This document shows, piece after piece, positions 16,297-26,592 of a DNA stretch of 64,000 nucleotides (positions are counted from its first letter, which is position 1; each line of letters opens with the position of its first letter). Location: positions 1,178,001-1,242,000 of the forward strand of contig NZ_JAFBBY010000001.1 of NCBI RefSeq assembly GCF_016907515.1, read 5' to 3'. The notes beneath the pieces are model-generated. The model did not search any database and had not been told where the DNA came from. It worked only from the letters and a program-made list of their open reading frames with translations. Origin of the DNA: Nocardioides nitrophenolicus (GTDB lineage: Bacteria; Actinomycetota; Actinomycetes; Propionibacteriales; Nocardioidaceae). The position numbers were made by a program, and so were the translations under genes.

Positions 16297-17583
16297 TCAG
16301 TTGAGCTCGGCGTCGATCTGCTCGTCGGCGGCCGCGGCGAGCTTCTTCACGTCGCCGCCCTGCGCGATCTTGCTGTAGAGGTCCTCGAGCACGAACTTGC
16401 CCTCGACGGTCGCCCAGTTGGCGGCCGGCGGGGTCAGCTTGGCGTTCGACGCGGCCGCGATCGTCGCCTGGGCGAACTCGTCGTCGCCGAGCTTGTCGGC
16501 GTACGACTGGCGTGCCGGGGTGAGCCCGGCCTCGGCGAGGATCGTCTGGTAGTCCTCGCTCAGCATCAGCGCGATCACGTCGCGGGCGAGGTCCTGGTTG
16601 GGCGACTTCGCGGAGATCGCGATGTTGGAGCCGCCGAGCAGCACCGGGGCGGGCTCGCCGTCGCTGCCCGGGAGGGCGAAGACGCCGACCTGCTTCGCGA
16701 GGTCGGGGCAGCCGCTCTCGGGATCGGTGAGCATGCCCTCGACCCAGCCGGGTCGGGACATCATGCCGATCTTGCCGGCGCAGAAGGGCGTCACCGGGTC
16801 GGACTCGTTGGCGTCGGCCGGCGCACCGGAGGCCGAGGTGTAGAGGTCCTGGAAGGTCTCCAGGCCCGTGATCGACTCGGGCGTGGAGAGCGTCGCCTTC
16901 CAGCCGTCGCCGTCGGGCTGGGCGAAGTCGCCGCCGGCATCCCACAGGAAGGCCGCGCCGTCGCGCCAGTCCTTGCCGGGCAGCCAGTAGCCCGAGAAGT
17001 CGGCCTGCCCGCTGTCCTGCTTGAGCTTCTTGGCGGCGGCGACGAAGTCGGCCATCGTCGCCGGCACCTCGGTGATGCCGGCCTTCTCGAAGAGGTCCTT
17101 GCGGTAGAAGACGTACGTCGAGCCGGCGTAGTAGGGCACCGCGAAGGTCTTGCCGTCGGCCGAGCCTGCCTCCACGAAGCCCGGCAGCAGATCGTCGCCG
17201 CCGAGGTCGCCGAGGTCGCCGGTGAGGTCGCTGAACGCGCCGACGGTGGTGAAGGTCGCGGCCTGGGTGTTGCCGACCTCGACCACGTCGGGGGTCTGGT
17301 CGGCGGAGGTCAGCGCGGTGGTGAGCCGCTCGACGAGGCCCTCCCACTCCTGCTGCTCGATCTTCAGGGTGGAGCCGGGGTGCTCCTTCTCGAAGGTCTC
17401 CTGGAGCCAGGTGCGGGCGCTGTCGGGCGTGTCCGCGCCGTTGAGCCACACCACGATCTCGGCCTTGTCGGGGCCGCCGCCGGCGTCCTCCTTGTCGGAG
17501 CCGCAGGCGCTGGTCATGCCCAGCAGGGCAGTGATGGCTGCGACGGCCACGCTCTTCGTGGCCAGGGTCTTGTTGAGTCGCAC
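16297..17583 (-). CDS. Sugar ABC transporter substrate-binding lipoprotein
   Basis: 428 residues starting at a GTG. The N-terminus is a lipoprotein signal peptide (basic MRLNKTLATK, hydrophobic core, lipobox MTSAC with Cys27). The remainder is a family 1 extracellular solute-binding protein: IVVWLNGADTPDSARTWLQ, then VPYYAGSTYVFYRKDLFEKA, GKIGMMSRPGW and a terminal helix-rich part. Many Trp and Tyr residues would line a sugar cleft. Downstream genes encode GlcNAc-processing enzymes, so GlcNAc, chitobiose or a muropeptide sugar is the likely cargo. Confidence 0.92.
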   Translation of the reverse strand: MRLNKTLATKSVAVAAITALLGMTSACGSDKEDAGGGPDKAEIVVWLNGADTPDSARTWLQETFEKEHPGSTLKIEQQEWEGLVERLTTALTSADQTPDVVEVGNTQAATFTTVGAFSDLTGDLGDLGGDDLLPGFVEAGSADGKTFAVPYYAGSTYVFYRKDLFEKAGITEVPATMADFVAAAKKLKQDSGQADFSGYWLPGKDWRDGAAFLWDAGGDFAQPDGDGWKATLSTPESITGLETFQDLYTSASGAPADANESDPVTPFCAGKIGMMSRPGWVEGMLTDPESGCPDLAKQVGVFALPGSDGEPAPVLLGGSNIAISAKSPNQDLARDVIALMLSEDYQTILAEAGLTPARQSYADKLGDDEFAQATIAAASNAKLTPPAANWATVEGKFVLEDLYSKIAQGGDVKKLAAAADEQIDAELN

Positions 17584-17613
17584 CGCTGATTTCCCTTCGA
17601 TCGTGCAAATGGT

Positions 17614-18738
17614 TCAGGACACCCCCAGCTCGCCGGCGAGCACCACGCCCGTGGCTCCGGCGAGCACGCCGTCGTCGCCGAGGGACGACGTACGGACGAC
17701 GAACTGCTGGGCCGACACCGGCATCACCCGGTCCCGGACCTCCTGCTCGGCCACCCGCGCCAGCGGCTCCACCAGGTCGGCCGGTCCGCTGAGCACCACC
17801 TCGCCGAGGTTGAGCGTGGCGACGACCGGCGCGAGCGCCTGGCCGAGCCGGGCCCCGGCGTCGGCGAGCACCGCGTCGGGGTCACCGACGGCGAGCTCGC
17901 GACGCAGCCGCGGCACGGCGAGATAGGTCTCCAGGCAGCCCGGCCGGCCGCAGCCGCACAGCGGGCCGTCCGGATCGACCTGGACGTGGCCGATCTCGCC
18001 GGCCGCTCCGCCCTGGCCGTGCAGCAGGGCGCCGTTGATCACCAGGCCGGCGCCGAGACCGGTGCTCAGCCGCAGCAGCAGCAGGCCGCCCTCACCGCGG
18101 CTCCCGAACACGAACTCCCCCATCACGGCGGTGTTCGCGTCGTTGGCGACATAGACGGGGAGGTCCAGCGCGGCGGCCAGGTCGTCGGCCAGGCGCAGGT
18201 CGTGCCAGCCCAGGTTGGGGGCGTCCAGGACGACCCCGTCGGGCGTGACCACGCCGGGCGTCGCCACGGCGACGCCGAGCAGCGGGCGGCTGCTGCGGTC
18301 GATCAGGTCGGCGGCGAACTCACGGACCAGCGCCACGGCCGCGGCGCCGGTGCGGCCCTCGCGCGGCTTCGCGTCGCGGAGCACGACCTGGCCCTCGAGG
18401 GTCAGCACGGCGCCCGCCAGCTGGTCGTCGACGGAGAGGTCGATGGCGACCACGTGCTTGGCGTCGGCCACCAGCCCGACCAGGGTCGGGGGCTTGCCGA
18501 CCCGGCTCTCGCTCGGCGTACCGAGCTCCTCGACCAGGCCCTCGGCCAGCAGCTCGGCCACCAGGTCGGAGACGGTCACCCGGGTCAGCCCGCTGCTGCG
18601 GGCCAGGTCCGCGCGGCTCGCGGGACCGGCCGCGAACAGCTCCTGGAGCAGCATCGAGCGGTGGTGGCGCCGGGAGTCGGCACGGTCGAGCTTGATCCGC
18701 TCTCGGGGCGACCGGGAGGTCGGGCTGCGCCAGGACAT
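17614..18738 (-). CDS. ROK-family transcriptional repressor of the amino-sugar locus
   Basis: 374 residues. An N-terminal winged helix-turn-helix (SRADLARSSGLTRVTVSDLV, residues about 40-60) precedes a ROK sugar-binding domain with the zinc cluster CGCGRPGCLETYLA after GGAAGEIGHVQV. This NagC/XylR-type layout marks a sugar-responsive repressor. It is the first gene of the minus-strand operon, 30 bp upstream of the binding lipoprotein gene, and diverges from the ATPase gene. It probably represses both directions from the 82-bp spacer until an amino-sugar ligand binds. Confidence 0.9.
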   Translation of the reverse strand: MSWRSPTSRSPRERIKLDRADSRRHHRSMLLQELFAAGPASRADLARSSGLTRVTVSDLVAELLAEGLVEELGTPSESRVGKPPTLVGLVADAKHVVAIDLSVDDQLAGAVLTLEGQVVLRDAKPREGRTGAAAVALVREFAADLIDRSSRPLLGVAVATPGVVTPDGVVLDAPNLGWHDLRLADDLAAALDLPVYVANDANTAVMGEFVFGSRGEGGLLLLRLSTGLGAGLVINGALLHGQGGAAGEIGHVQVDPDGPLCGCGRPGCLETYLAVPRLRRELAVGDPDAVLADAGARLGQALAPVVATLNLGEVVLSGPADLVEPLARVAEQEVRDRVMPVSAQQFVVRTSSLGDDGVLAGATGVVLAGELGVS

Positions 18739-18742
18739 GTTT

Positions 18743-18778
18743 GTTAGTTCAGCACACTTACATATACCCTCGCAAGGG
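18743..18778. promoter_or_regulatory. Candidate ROK operator/promoter between the divergent repressor and ATPase genes
   Basis: The 82-bp spacer has an imperfect inverted repeat GTTAGT/ACTTAC at 18743-18761 with a 7-bp centre, next to an AT-rich CATATA stretch at 18761-18766, and then CCCT-CGCA-AGGG at 18767-18778. It is the only AT-rich segment for kilobases around. Its position suits control of both the repressor/transport operon and the ATPase gene. The exact -10 and -35 elements are not certain. Confidence 0.5.
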
Positions 18779-18820
18779 CAGAATGCGATCCAGGTCACAG
18801 CACGAGGTCGAGGAGCAGCG

Positions 18821-19897
<1,077 letters not shown>

Positions 19898-19966
19898 GAG
19901 ATCCCGCAGGTCGCCGGAGCGCGCTCAATCCCCGATTCCGTCGGACCCATGTCCTAGCGTGGAGGA

Positions 19967-20389
19967 GTGAGCAGCGCAGCGCACCAACGCTCCCCCACCC
20001 TGTGGGAGGAGGGCCGCCGCCCGGGCCGCGAGGTGGTCTCCCTGGCCCTCGCCCTGCTGCTCACCGCCACCGTGCTCGACCTGGCGTTCTCCGAGGGCCT
20101 GGGGCTGTTCTTCGACCTGGCGTTCGTGACGCTCTGCGTCGGGGCCGCGCTGGCCGTGCGGCCCCGTGACTTCTTCCTGGTCGGCGTGCTCCCGCCGCTG
20201 GCGATGGCGTTCGTCGTGCTGCTGCTCGCCGTGAGCGACCGGGCCGCCATCGCCCGTGCCGACGACGGCGTGGTCCAGGCCGTGCTGGCCGGCCTCTCGC
20301 GCCACGGCATCGCCCTGGCGCTCGGCTACGCCGCGTGCCTGGGCCTGCTCGCGCTGCGCCGCTCGTTCGTCGAGAGGCACCCGCGCTAA
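19967..20389 (+). CDS. DUF6542-like integral membrane protein
   Basis: 140 residues from a GTG start, with about four hydrophobic helices (around 24-42, 47-65, 70-88 and 112-132). Related actinobacterial proteins are found beside ispH and ychF. Here ispH is close by but ychF is 19 kb away at the left end of the window. No catalytic motif is visible. The gene converges on the YciO-type gene across a 29-bp gap that contains a hairpin. Confidence 0.75.
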   Translation: MSSAAHQRSPTLWEEGRRPGREVVSLALALLLTATVLDLAFSEGLGLFFDLAFVTLCVGAALAVRPRDFFLVGVLPPLAMAFVVLLLAVSDRAAIARADDGVVQAVLAGLSRHGIALALGYAACLGLLALRRSFVERHPR

Positions 20390-20390
20390 C

Positions 20391-20407
20391 GGCCCTCACC
20401 GAGGGCC
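20391..20407. terminator. Short bidirectional hairpin between convergent genes
   Basis: GGCCCTC at 20391-20397 and GAGGGCC at 20401-20407 form a perfect 7-bp stem with a 3-nt loop, immediately after the stop codon of the plus-strand membrane-protein gene and 12 bp before the stop of the convergent gene. It fits a short terminator serving both. Confidence 0.5.
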
Positions 20408-20418
20408 CCACTCGCGGC

Positions 20419-21036
20419 TCAGAAGCGGTCGGGATCGCCCGCGCCGCGCCGGATCACCTCGGGCTGGCCCTCGGACCAGTCCACGACCGTGGTCGGCTCC
20501 GGCGTGACCTCGCCGGCCTCGACCACGATGTCGACCTCGTGGTCGAGGTCCTCCTTGATCTCCCAGCCCATGGTCCGCGGCTCGGTCTCGCCCGGCAGGA
20601 TCAGGGTGGAGCTGAGCAGCGGCTCGCCGAGCTCCTCGAGCAGCGCCTGCACGAAGGTGCTGTCGGGGATCCGGACACCGACGGTGCGCTTCTTCGGGTG
20701 CAGCAGCCGCTTCGGCACCTCGGGCATCGCGGTCAGGATGAAGGTGTACGGTCCCGGCGTCGCCGAGCGGATCGCGCGGAACGCCGAGTTGTCGACGTGG
20801 ACCAGCTGGCCGAGCTGGGAGAAGTCGCGACACATCAAGGTGAAGTGGTGCTTCTCGTCGAGGCCGCGGATCTTGAGGATCCGGTCGCGGCCCTCGCGGT
20901 TGCCGATCCGGCAGCCGAGCGCATAGCCCGAGTCGGTCGGGTAGGCGATCAGCGCGTCGTCCTGCAGCGCCGCGACGATCTGCTGCAGCGTGCGCGGCTG
21001 CGGGTTGTCGGGGTGGACGTCGAGATAGCGGGCCAT
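20419..21036 (-). CDS. YciO-type member of the TsaC/Sua5 (L-threonylcarbamoyladenylate synthase-like) family
   Basis: 205 residues. The N-terminus has ALIAYPTDSGYALGC, the nucleotide-binding KIRGLDEKHHFTLMC and a C-terminal region with GVRIPDS and LLSSTLILPGE. The layout is closer to YciO than to TsaC/Sua5, which install t6A37 in tRNA, so the exact reaction is uncertain. It follows ispH on the minus strand with only 2 bp between them and is likely cotranscribed. Another t6A synthase is probably present elsewhere in the genome. Confidence 0.85.
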   Translation of the reverse strand: MARYLDVHPDNPQPRTLQQIVAALQDDALIAYPTDSGYALGCRIGNREGRDRILKIRGLDEKHHFTLMCRDFSQLGQLVHVDNSAFRAIRSATPGPYTFILTAMPEVPKRLLHPKKRTVGVRIPDSTFVQALLEELGEPLLSSTLILPGETEPRTMGWEIKEDLDHEVDIVVEAGEVTPEPTTVVDWSEGQPEVIRRGAGDPDRF

Positions 21037-21038
21037 GC

Positions 21039-22055
21039 TCAGAGCCGGACTGCCGTCTTGGTGCTGCGCCCGGCAGCCTTGAGGTCGCGGTGCAGCTCCT
21101 TGGGCAGCGAGAACGCGAGGGTCTCCTCGGCCGTCTGCACGGCTCGGGCGTCGGGGTAGCCGCGCTCGGCGAGATAGGCCAGCACCTCGGTGACCAGGTG
21201 GTCGGGAACCGAGGCTCCCGAGGTGACGCTGACCGTCGCGGCGCCGTCGAGCCAGGACTCGTCGAGCTCGGAGACGTCGTCGATCCGGTACGACGCCTTG
21301 GCCCCCGCCTCCAGCGCGACCTCGACCAGGCGCACCGAGTTGGAGGAGTTGGCCGAGCCGACCACGATCACCAGGTCGGCGGACGCACCGATCTCCTTGA
21401 CCGCGACCTGGCGGTTCTGGGTGGCGTAGCAGATGTCGTCGCTCGGCGGGTCCTCGAGCTGCGGGAACTTGGCCCGGAGCCGGCGTACGGTCTCCATGGT
21501 CTCGTCGACGCTCAGCGTGGTCTGCGAGAGCCACGCCAGCTTGGCGTCGGGCGGGAACTCCAGCCGCGCGACGTCGTCGGGGTGCTCGACCAGGACGGTC
21601 TGCTCCGGCGCCTCGCCCGCGGTGCCCTCGACCTCCTCGTGGCCGGCGTGCCCGATGAGCAGGATCGTGTAGCCGTCGGCGGCGAAGCGGACCGCCTCGC
21701 GGTGCACCTTGGTCACCAGCGGGCAGGTGGCGTCGATGGTCTTCAGCTGCCGCTCGGCGGCCTCGTCGACGACGGCCGGCGAGACGCCGTGGGCCGAGAA
21801 CACCACCCGCGCACCGGCCGGCACCTCCTCGAGCTCCTCGACGAAGATCGCGCCCCGCTCCTCGAGATTGGCGACGACGTGCTTGTTGTGGACGATCTGC
21901 TTGCGGACGTAGACCGGCGAACCGTAGAGGTCCAGCGCCTGCTCGACCGTCACGACCGCGCGGTCGACCCCGGCGCAGTAGCCGCGGGGGGCCGCGAGCA
22001 GCACCTCACGCTCGCTGTCCTCGAGCAGACGCGGCGTTCCCAGGTCGATCATCAT
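21039..22055 (-). CDS. ispH: 4-hydroxy-3-methylbut-2-enyl diphosphate reductase
   Basis: 338 residues of the IspH (LytB) iron-sulfur enzyme, which makes IPP and DMAPP in the last step of the MEP isoprenoid pathway. The three cluster cysteines are in [23 protein letters not shown] and [10 protein letters not shown]. Substrate histidines are in FSAHGVSP and [11 protein letters not shown], and the [11 protein letters not shown] segment is conserved. It lies just upstream of the YciO-type gene. The following plus-strand gene is divergent across 90 bp. Confidence 0.96.
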   Translation of the reverse strand: MMIDLGTPRLLEDSEREVLLAAPRGYCAGVDRAVVTVEQALDLYGSPVYVRKQIVHNKHVVANLEERGAIFVEELEEVPAGARVVFSAHGVSPAVVDEAAERQLKTIDATCPLVTKVHREAVRFAADGYTILLIGHAGHEEVEGTAGEAPEQTVLVEHPDDVARLEFPPDAKLAWLSQTTLSVDETMETVRRLRAKFPQLEDPPSDDICYATQNRQVAVKEIGASADLVIVVGSANSSNSVRLVEVALEAGAKASYRIDDVSELDESWLDGAATVSVTSGASVPDHLVTEVLAYLAERGYPDARAVQTAEETLAFSLPKELHRDLKAAGRSTKTAVRL

Positions 22056-22145
22056 GGCTCCAGTCTACGGACCGGCGCGCCGACCACCGAGTCCTCGCCG
22101 GAGCGCAGGCGTTTACCCGACAGCCGACACCGGCAGGATCCGAGC

Positions 22146-22829
22146 ATGGCCTTCGCCCCTCCTCCACCGCCGGCCCCGGTGCCGACCGCGGACCCGGTCA
22201 CTCGGCCCGATGGGGTGCCGACCAGGGTCGGCCTGGCTCTGCTCGGGCTGCTGCTCGTCGGCGACCTGCTGCTCTTCGTGCTGCCAGGCTGGATGCTCGT
22301 CCGGCGGGGAACCCCGCCGCCCGCCGCCGTCACGGTCGGCGCCGGCATGGTGCTGATCCTCCTGTACGCCGCCCTGGTCGCCCTGGTCGGCCGGACACCC
22401 GTCCGGCGCCTGGTCGCGACCCTGGTCGTGGCGTCGACCGTCCCGGTCCAGCTGGCGCTGCACTTCGTGATGTCCCGCGCGTCCTTCGACGAGGTCCGCG
22501 ACGTGGAGGTCCTCACCACGACGGTCGGCACCTTCACCGCGCTGCTCCACCTCACCGCCTGGGGTGTCGCGCGACGGCAGGGCGGGGCCTGGCCGGCCGG
22601 CCTGCTCGCACTCCCGGTCGTCGTCGCGGTCCAGTGGAGCCTGCGTGAGCCGCTCGGCCGGCTCGTCGTCGAGACCGTCCCGGGCGACGGCACGCCGTCG
22701 CACCTCGTCGCGTGGGTGATCTTCTGGGCCTGGTTCACCGCGCCCGTGCTGCTGACCGGCGTGCTGTGCTTCGTGATCGAGCAGCTGTCCGCCACGCGAA
22801 CGACGACGGCCCGCCACCCTCGCGGGTGA
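22146..22829 (+). CDS. Integral membrane protein of unknown function
   Basis: 227 residues. A Pro-rich N-terminus (PPPPPAPVPTADPV) precedes about six hydrophobic helices, starting with VGLALLGLLLVGDLLLFVLP around residue 28. The tail is short and basic. It is transcribed away from ispH and converges on rplQ, with a strong hairpin overlapping its stop codon. I recognise no family beyond an actinobacterial membrane protein. Confidence 0.75.
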   Translation: MAFAPPPPPAPVPTADPVTRPDGVPTRVGLALLGLLLVGDLLLFVLPGWMLVRRGTPPPAAVTVGAGMVLILLYAALVALVGRTPVRRLVATLVVASTVPVQLALHFVMSRASFDEVRDVEVLTTTVGTFTALLHLTAWGVARRQGGAWPAGLLALPVVVAVQWSLREPLGRLVVETVPGDGTPSHLVAWVIFWAWFTAPVLLTGVLCFVIEQLSATRTTTARHPRG

Positions 22830-22842
22830 CGGGCCGTCGTCG
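22801..22842. terminator. Bidirectional terminator hairpin between the membrane-protein gene and rplQ
   Basis: A perfect 13-bp stem pairs 22801-22813 (CGACGACGGCCCG) with 22830-22842. An inner 5-bp stem CACCC/GGGTG closes a 4-nt loop, so the hairpin is about 18 bp in all. It overlaps the stop codon of the plus-strand gene and lies 13 bp past the rplQ stop, ending the ribosomal transcript as well. Confidence 0.8.
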
Positions 22843-22854
22843 CGGAGCGTTCGC

Positions 22855-23457
22855 TCAGGCCTTCTCGTCCTCGGCGGACTCCTCGGCGGGCGCCTCCTCG
22901 GCGGCCTCCTCGGTGACCTCTGCCTCGGCCTCGGGGGCCTCGACCTCGGCGGCCTCGGTCTCCTCGACCTCGGTCGCCTCCGCCTCGGTGGCCTCCGCCT
23001 CAGGAGCCTCCGCCTCGGGAGCCTCCTCGACCGGAGCCGGAGCAGCTTCGGCGGCCGGGGCGGCCTTCGGCGTAGCCGGCTGGAAGGCCTCGGTCACCAG
23101 CTCGATGACCGCCATCGGGGCGTTGTCGCCCGCCCGGTTGCCGATCTTGGTGATCCGGGTGTAGCCACCCGGACGGTCGGCGAAGGTCGGCGCGATGTCC
23201 GCGAAGAGGGTGTGCACGACACCCTTGTCGCGGATGACCTTGAGGACCTCGCGGCGCTGGTGCAGCGGGTTCTCCCCGGCGTGGGCCTTCTTCGCCTTGG
23301 TGATCAGCTTCTCGGCGTACGGACGCAGCGTGCGCGCCTTGGCCTCGGTGGTCGTGATCCGGCCGTGCTCGAAGAGCGCGGTGGCCAGGTTCGACAGGAT
23401 GAGGCGCTGGTGCGCGGCGCCACCGCCGAGGCGGGGGCCCTTCTTGGGCTTCGGCAT
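22855..23457 (-). CDS. rplQ: Large-subunit ribosomal protein L17 with long acidic tail
   Basis: 200 residues. The N-terminal 120 match L17 ([20 protein letters not shown], then [19 protein letters not shown] and DKGVVHTLF). The last 75 are an Ala/Glu/Val tail typical of actinobacteria and absent from the about 127-residue E. coli protein. It is the final gene of the infA-rpoA group, separated from rpoA by a 183-bp spacer with a hairpin. The common downstream neighbour truA is not present. Confidence 0.97.
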   Translation of the reverse strand: MPKPKKGPRLGGGAAHQRLILSNLATALFEHGRITTTEAKARTLRPYAEKLITKAKKAHAGENPLHQRREVLKVIRDKGVVHTLFADIAPTFADRPGGYTRITKIGNRAGDNAPMAVIELVTEAFQPATPKAAPAAEAAPAPVEEAPEAEAPEAEATEAEATEVEETEAAEVEAPEAEAEVTEEAAEEAPAEESAEDEKA

Positions 23458-23503
23458 TGCTTCTCTCGATTCTCCCCGGCCGTGTCAGGTACCGGGGTAT
23501 CAG

Positions 23504-23526
23504 GCCGGCAGCGTGGCGCTGCCGGC
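23504..23526 (-). terminator. Hairpin in the rpoA-rplQ spacer, possible attenuator
   Basis: A perfect 10-bp stem (23504-23513 with 23517-23526, GCCGGCAGCG) closes a 3-nt loop, 47 bp upstream of the rplQ start. It could reduce read-through from rpoA into rplQ or act as an RNA-processing site. No U-tract follows. Confidence 0.45.
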
Positions 23527-23640
23527 GGTGTTGCTGGGCTCGGTCCGGCCGCGAGCGCAGGGAGCGCCAGCGACCGGAGCGAGTGGTGGGGCCGAGCTCA
23601 GCGAGCCGCCGATCAGCAGCGACACGCTCGGCCCATCAGA

Positions 23641-24663
23641 TCAGAATTCCTCCGACTCGATGAACGACTCGTCGTCGTCCTCGTCGTCGGAGTAGTTGGC
23701 CAGGGCGGCCGACGGGTCGAAGCCCGGAGCGCTGTCCTTGAGGGACAGGCCCATCTCGTGCAGCTTGGCCTTGACCTCGTCGATGGACTTCGCGCCGAAG
23801 TTGCGGATGTCCAGCAGGTCCTGCTCCGAGCGGCTGATGAGCTCACCCACGGTGTGGATGCCCTCGCGCTTGAGGCAGTTGTAGGACCGCACGGTCAGCT
23901 GCAGGTCCTCGACCGGGAGGGCGAGGTCGGCGGCGAGCTGCTCGTCGACGGGCGACGGGCCGATGTCGATGCCCTCGGCCTCGACGTTGAGCTCACGGGC
24001 CAGGCCGAAGAGCTCGACCAGCGTCTTTCCGGCCGACGCGATGGCGTCGCGGGGCAGGATGGACGGCTTGGTCTCGACGTCGATGACGAGCTTGTCGAAG
24101 TCGGTGCGCTGCTCGACACGGGTGGCCTCGACCTTGTAGGTCACCTTGAGGACCGGGCTGTAGATCGAGTCGACCGGGATCCGGCCGATCTCGTTGTCGG
24201 CGCCCTTGTTCTGGACGGCCGAGACGTAGCCGCGGCCGCGCTCCACGACGAGCTCGAGCTCGAGCTTGCCGTTGTCGGAGAGGGTGGCGATCTTCAGGTC
24301 GGGGTTGTGGACCTCGACGCCGGCCGGCGGCGCGATGTCGGCACCCGTGACGTCACCGGCACCCGACTTGCGCAGGTACATGGTGACCGGCTCGTCGTGC
24401 TCGGAGGAGACGACGAGGCCCTTGAGGTTGAGGATGATCTCGGTGACGTCTTCCTTGACGCCCTCGATGGTCGAGAACTCGTGGAGGACGCCGTCGATCT
24501 TGATGCTCGTGACCGAGGCACCGGGGATCGAGGAGAGGAGGGTACGACGCAGCGAGTTGCCGAGCGTGTAGCCGAAGCCGGGCTCGAGCGGCTCGATGAC
24601 GAAGCGCGACCGGAACTGGTCGACGGTCTCCTCCGACAGGGTGGGGCGCTGTGCGATGAGCAC
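23641..24663 (-). CDS. rpoA: DNA-directed RNA polymerase subunit alpha
   Basis: 340 residues. The N-terminal domain ([32 protein letters not shown]) drives dimer assembly of the core enzyme. A linker leads to the C-terminal domain with the helix-hairpin-helix segments [19 protein letters not shown] and [18 protein letters not shown], which contact promoter UP elements and activators. It ends in an acidic stretch rich in Asp/Glu. It follows rpsD after a 136-bp spacer. Confidence 0.98.
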   Translation of the reverse strand: MLIAQRPTLSEETVDQFRSRFVIEPLEPGFGYTLGNSLRRTLLSSIPGASVTSIKIDGVLHEFSTIEGVKEDVTEIILNLKGLVVSSEHDEPVTMYLRKSGAGDVTGADIAPPAGVEVHNPDLKIATLSDNGKLELELVVERGRGYVSAVQNKGADNEIGRIPVDSIYSPVLKVTYKVEATRVEQRTDFDKLVIDVETKPSILPRDAIASAGKTLVELFGLARELNVEAEGIDIGPSPVDEQLAADLALPVEDLQLTVRSYNCLKREGIHTVGELISRSEQDLLDIRNFGAKSIDEVKAKLHEMGLSLKDSAPGFDPSAALANYSDDEDDDESFIESEEF

Positions 24664-24799
24664 TTGTTTCGTTCCTTTCCGGGCCGACCGCTATATGAGG
24701 ACCCAGACGTGGTGCGGAGATGGAGAAGAGGGACTGCGGGATGACGCATGCCCGCCCCGGCTCCCCCACGGGTGGAGGTCGACCGGGACGGGCTCGCGA

Positions 24800-25408
24800 T
24801 CACTTCTTGGAGTAGTACTCCACGATGAGCTGCTCCTGGATCGGCATGTCGATCTGCTCGCGCACGGGCACCTGGTGGACCAGGATCCGCATGCGGCTCG
24901 GGACCGCCTCGAGCCAGGCCGGCACGATCCGCTCGCCGTGGGTCTCGCGAGCCACGATGAACGGGGTCATCTCGAGCGACTTCTCGCGCACGTCGATGAT
25001 GTCGTACTGGGTGACCTGGAAGGACGGGATGTCGACCTTCTTGCCGTTGACCAGGAAGTGACCGTGGGTCACCAGCTGGCGGGCGTGGCGGCGGGTGCGG
25101 GCGAAGCCGGCACGGTAGACCACGTTGTCGAGACGGCACTCGAGGAGCTGGAGCAGGTTGTCGCCGGTCTTGCCCTGGCGACGCGCGGCCTCCTCGTAGT
25201 AGCGGTGGAACTGCTTCTCCAGCACGCCGTAGGTGAAGCGGGCCTTCTGCTTCTCCTGCAGCTGGTTGCGGTACTCGCTCTCCTTGACCCGCGCGCGGCC
25301 GTGCTGGCCCGGGGGGTAGGGGCGCTTCTCGAAGGCGGCGTCGCCGCCGACGAGGTCGACGCCGAGACGGCGCGACTTCTTGGTCAGGGGTCCGGTGTAA
25401 CGGGCCAT
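24800..25408 (-). CDS. rpsD: Small-subunit ribosomal protein S4
   Basis: 202 residues. It begins MARYTGPLTKKSRRLGVDLV and contains the S4 RNA-binding domain RLDNVVYRAGFARTRRHARQ with VTHGHFLVNGKKVDIPS. The terminal YYSKK is typical. S4 nucleates 30S assembly on 16S rRNA. No zinc-binding Cys motif is present at the N-terminus, so this is the zinc-independent form. It lies between rpsK and rpoA in the alpha-type operon. Confidence 0.98.
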   Translation of the reverse strand: MARYTGPLTKKSRRLGVDLVGGDAAFEKRPYPPGQHGRARVKESEYRNQLQEKQKARFTYGVLEKQFHRYYEEAARRQGKTGDNLLQLLECRLDNVVYRAGFARTRRHARQLVTHGHFLVNGKKVDIPSFQVTQYDIIDVREKSLEMTPFIVARETHGERIVPAWLEAVPSRMRILVHQVPVREQIDMPIQEQLIVEYYSKK

Positions 25409-25439
25409 TGAAGTTCTCCTCTAAGTCCTGGTACGACGC

Positions 25440-25841
25440 TCAGACGCGACGGCGCTTCGGCGGGCGGCAGCCGTTGTGCGGGGCGGGGGTCACGTCCTGG
25501 ATGGTGCCGACCTCGAGGCCGATCGCACCCAGCGAGCGGATCGCCGTCTCGCGGCCCGAGCCCGGGCCCTTGACGAAGACGTCGATCTTCTTCATGCCGT
25601 GCTCCATCGCCCGACGTCCGGCGGCCTCGGCGGCCATCTGCGCGGCGTACGGGGTGGACTTGCGGGAGCCCTTGAAGCCGACGGTGCCGGCAGAGGCCCA
25701 CGAGATCACCGCACCGGTCGGGTCGGTGATCGTGACGATCGTGTTGTTGAACGTGCTCTTGATGTGGGCCTCGCCCTGAGCGACGTTCTTCTTCTCCTTG
25801 CGGCGCACCTTCTTGGCGCCCGCGCGAGCCTTGGGAGGCAT
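25440..25841 (-). CDS. rpsK: Small-subunit ribosomal protein S11
   Basis: 133 residues with the conserved [20 protein letters not shown] segment, [13 protein letters not shown] and the C-terminus [17 protein letters not shown]11 forms part of the 30S platform near the mRNA exit site. It is followed by rpsD after 31 bp on the same strand. Confidence 0.98.
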   Translation of the reverse strand: MPPKARAGAKKVRRKEKKNVAQGEAHIKSTFNNTIVTITDPTGAVISWASAGTVGFKGSRKSTPYAAQMAAEAAGRRAMEHGMKKIDVFVKGPGSGRETAIRSLGAIGLEVGTIQDVTPAPHNGCRPPKRRRV

Positions 25842-25899
25842 GCGTTATCTCCTTGAGAAAGCTGGTCGATGAGGTCAGTGAGACGCCGAGGGCGTCAGA

Positions 25900-26274
25900 T
25901 CACTTGGCCTTCTTCTTGCCGGCAACCGTGCGCTTCGGGCCCTTGCGGGTACGAGCGTTGGTCTTGGTGCGCTGACCGCGGACCGGGAGGCCCATGCGGT
26001 GACGGCGACCCTGGTAGCTGCCGATCTCGATCTTGCGGCGGATGTCGGCCTGAACCTCGCGACGGAGGTCACCCTCGATCTTGAAGTTCGCCTCGATCTC
26101 GTCGCGGAGCTTGACCAGCTCCTCGTCACCCAGCTCGTGGACGCGGAGGTCCGGGCTGACGCCGGTGGCCTCCAGCAGCTGCTGGGCGCGGGTACGGCCG
26201 ATGCCGTAGATGTAGGTGAGAGCGACCTCGATGCGCTTGTCGCGCGGCAGGTCGACTCCGACGAGGCGAGCCAT
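25900..26274 (-). CDS. rpsM: Small-subunit ribosomal protein S13
   Basis: 124 residues. It starts [20 protein letters not shown] and includes the helix-hairpin-helix segment [19 protein letters not shown] and the basic tail [18 protein letters not shown]13 lies in the 30S head and contacts the P-site tRNA and the 50S B1 bridge. It precedes rpsK with a 58-bp gap. Confidence 0.98.
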   Translation of the reverse strand: MARLVGVDLPRDKRIEVALTYIYGIGRTRAQQLLEATGVSPDLRVHELGDEELVKLRDEIEANFKIEGDLRREVQADIRRKIEIGSYQGRRHRMGLPVRGQRTKTNARTRKGPKRTVAGKKKAK

Positions 26275-26436
26275 GACGGCTCCTTTCCAAACGGTTGCGG
26301 TGGTGTGGTCGTGATGCGTCCGGGCTTGTCATGCAGGGTTTGCGCCCAGCTCCGGCCATCCGCACCGGAGGTGGTTCGCCGTCGTAGGACGGCTAAGCGA
26401 TCACGTTGATGAGTTATTGAGTTGTACGCGCGGGGC

Positions 26437-26550
26437 TCAGCCCTGGCGCTGCTTGTGGCGCGGGTTCTCGCAGATCACCATGACGCGGCCGTGGCGACGG
26501 ATCACCTTGCACTTGTCACAGATCGGCTTCACGCTCGGGTTGACCTTCAT
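26437..26550 (-). CDS. rpmJ: Large-subunit ribosomal protein L36, zinc-ribbon form
   Basis: A 37-residue gene ([20 protein letters not shown], ending NPRHKQRQG). The zinc ligands Cys11, Cys14, Cys27 and His32 are all present, making this the C+ form that is replaced by zinc-free paralogues under zinc starvation in many actinobacteria. It lies between infA and rpsM, as is usual. Confidence 0.96.
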   Translation of the reverse strand: MKVNPSVKPICDKCKVIRRHGRVMVICENPRHKQRQG

Positions 26551-26592
26551 GTCAGCCCTTTCTTGCTAGTGGCGGAGAAGTGAGCCGGCGGC

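Noticed and set aside
15317..17608. Single long protein joining the binding-protein region and the MalF-type permease
   Set aside because: The upstream part of this frame is out of frame with the clear binding lipoprotein gene and reads as Arg-rich noise. A GTG with GAGAGGAG at 16216 gives a normal permease.
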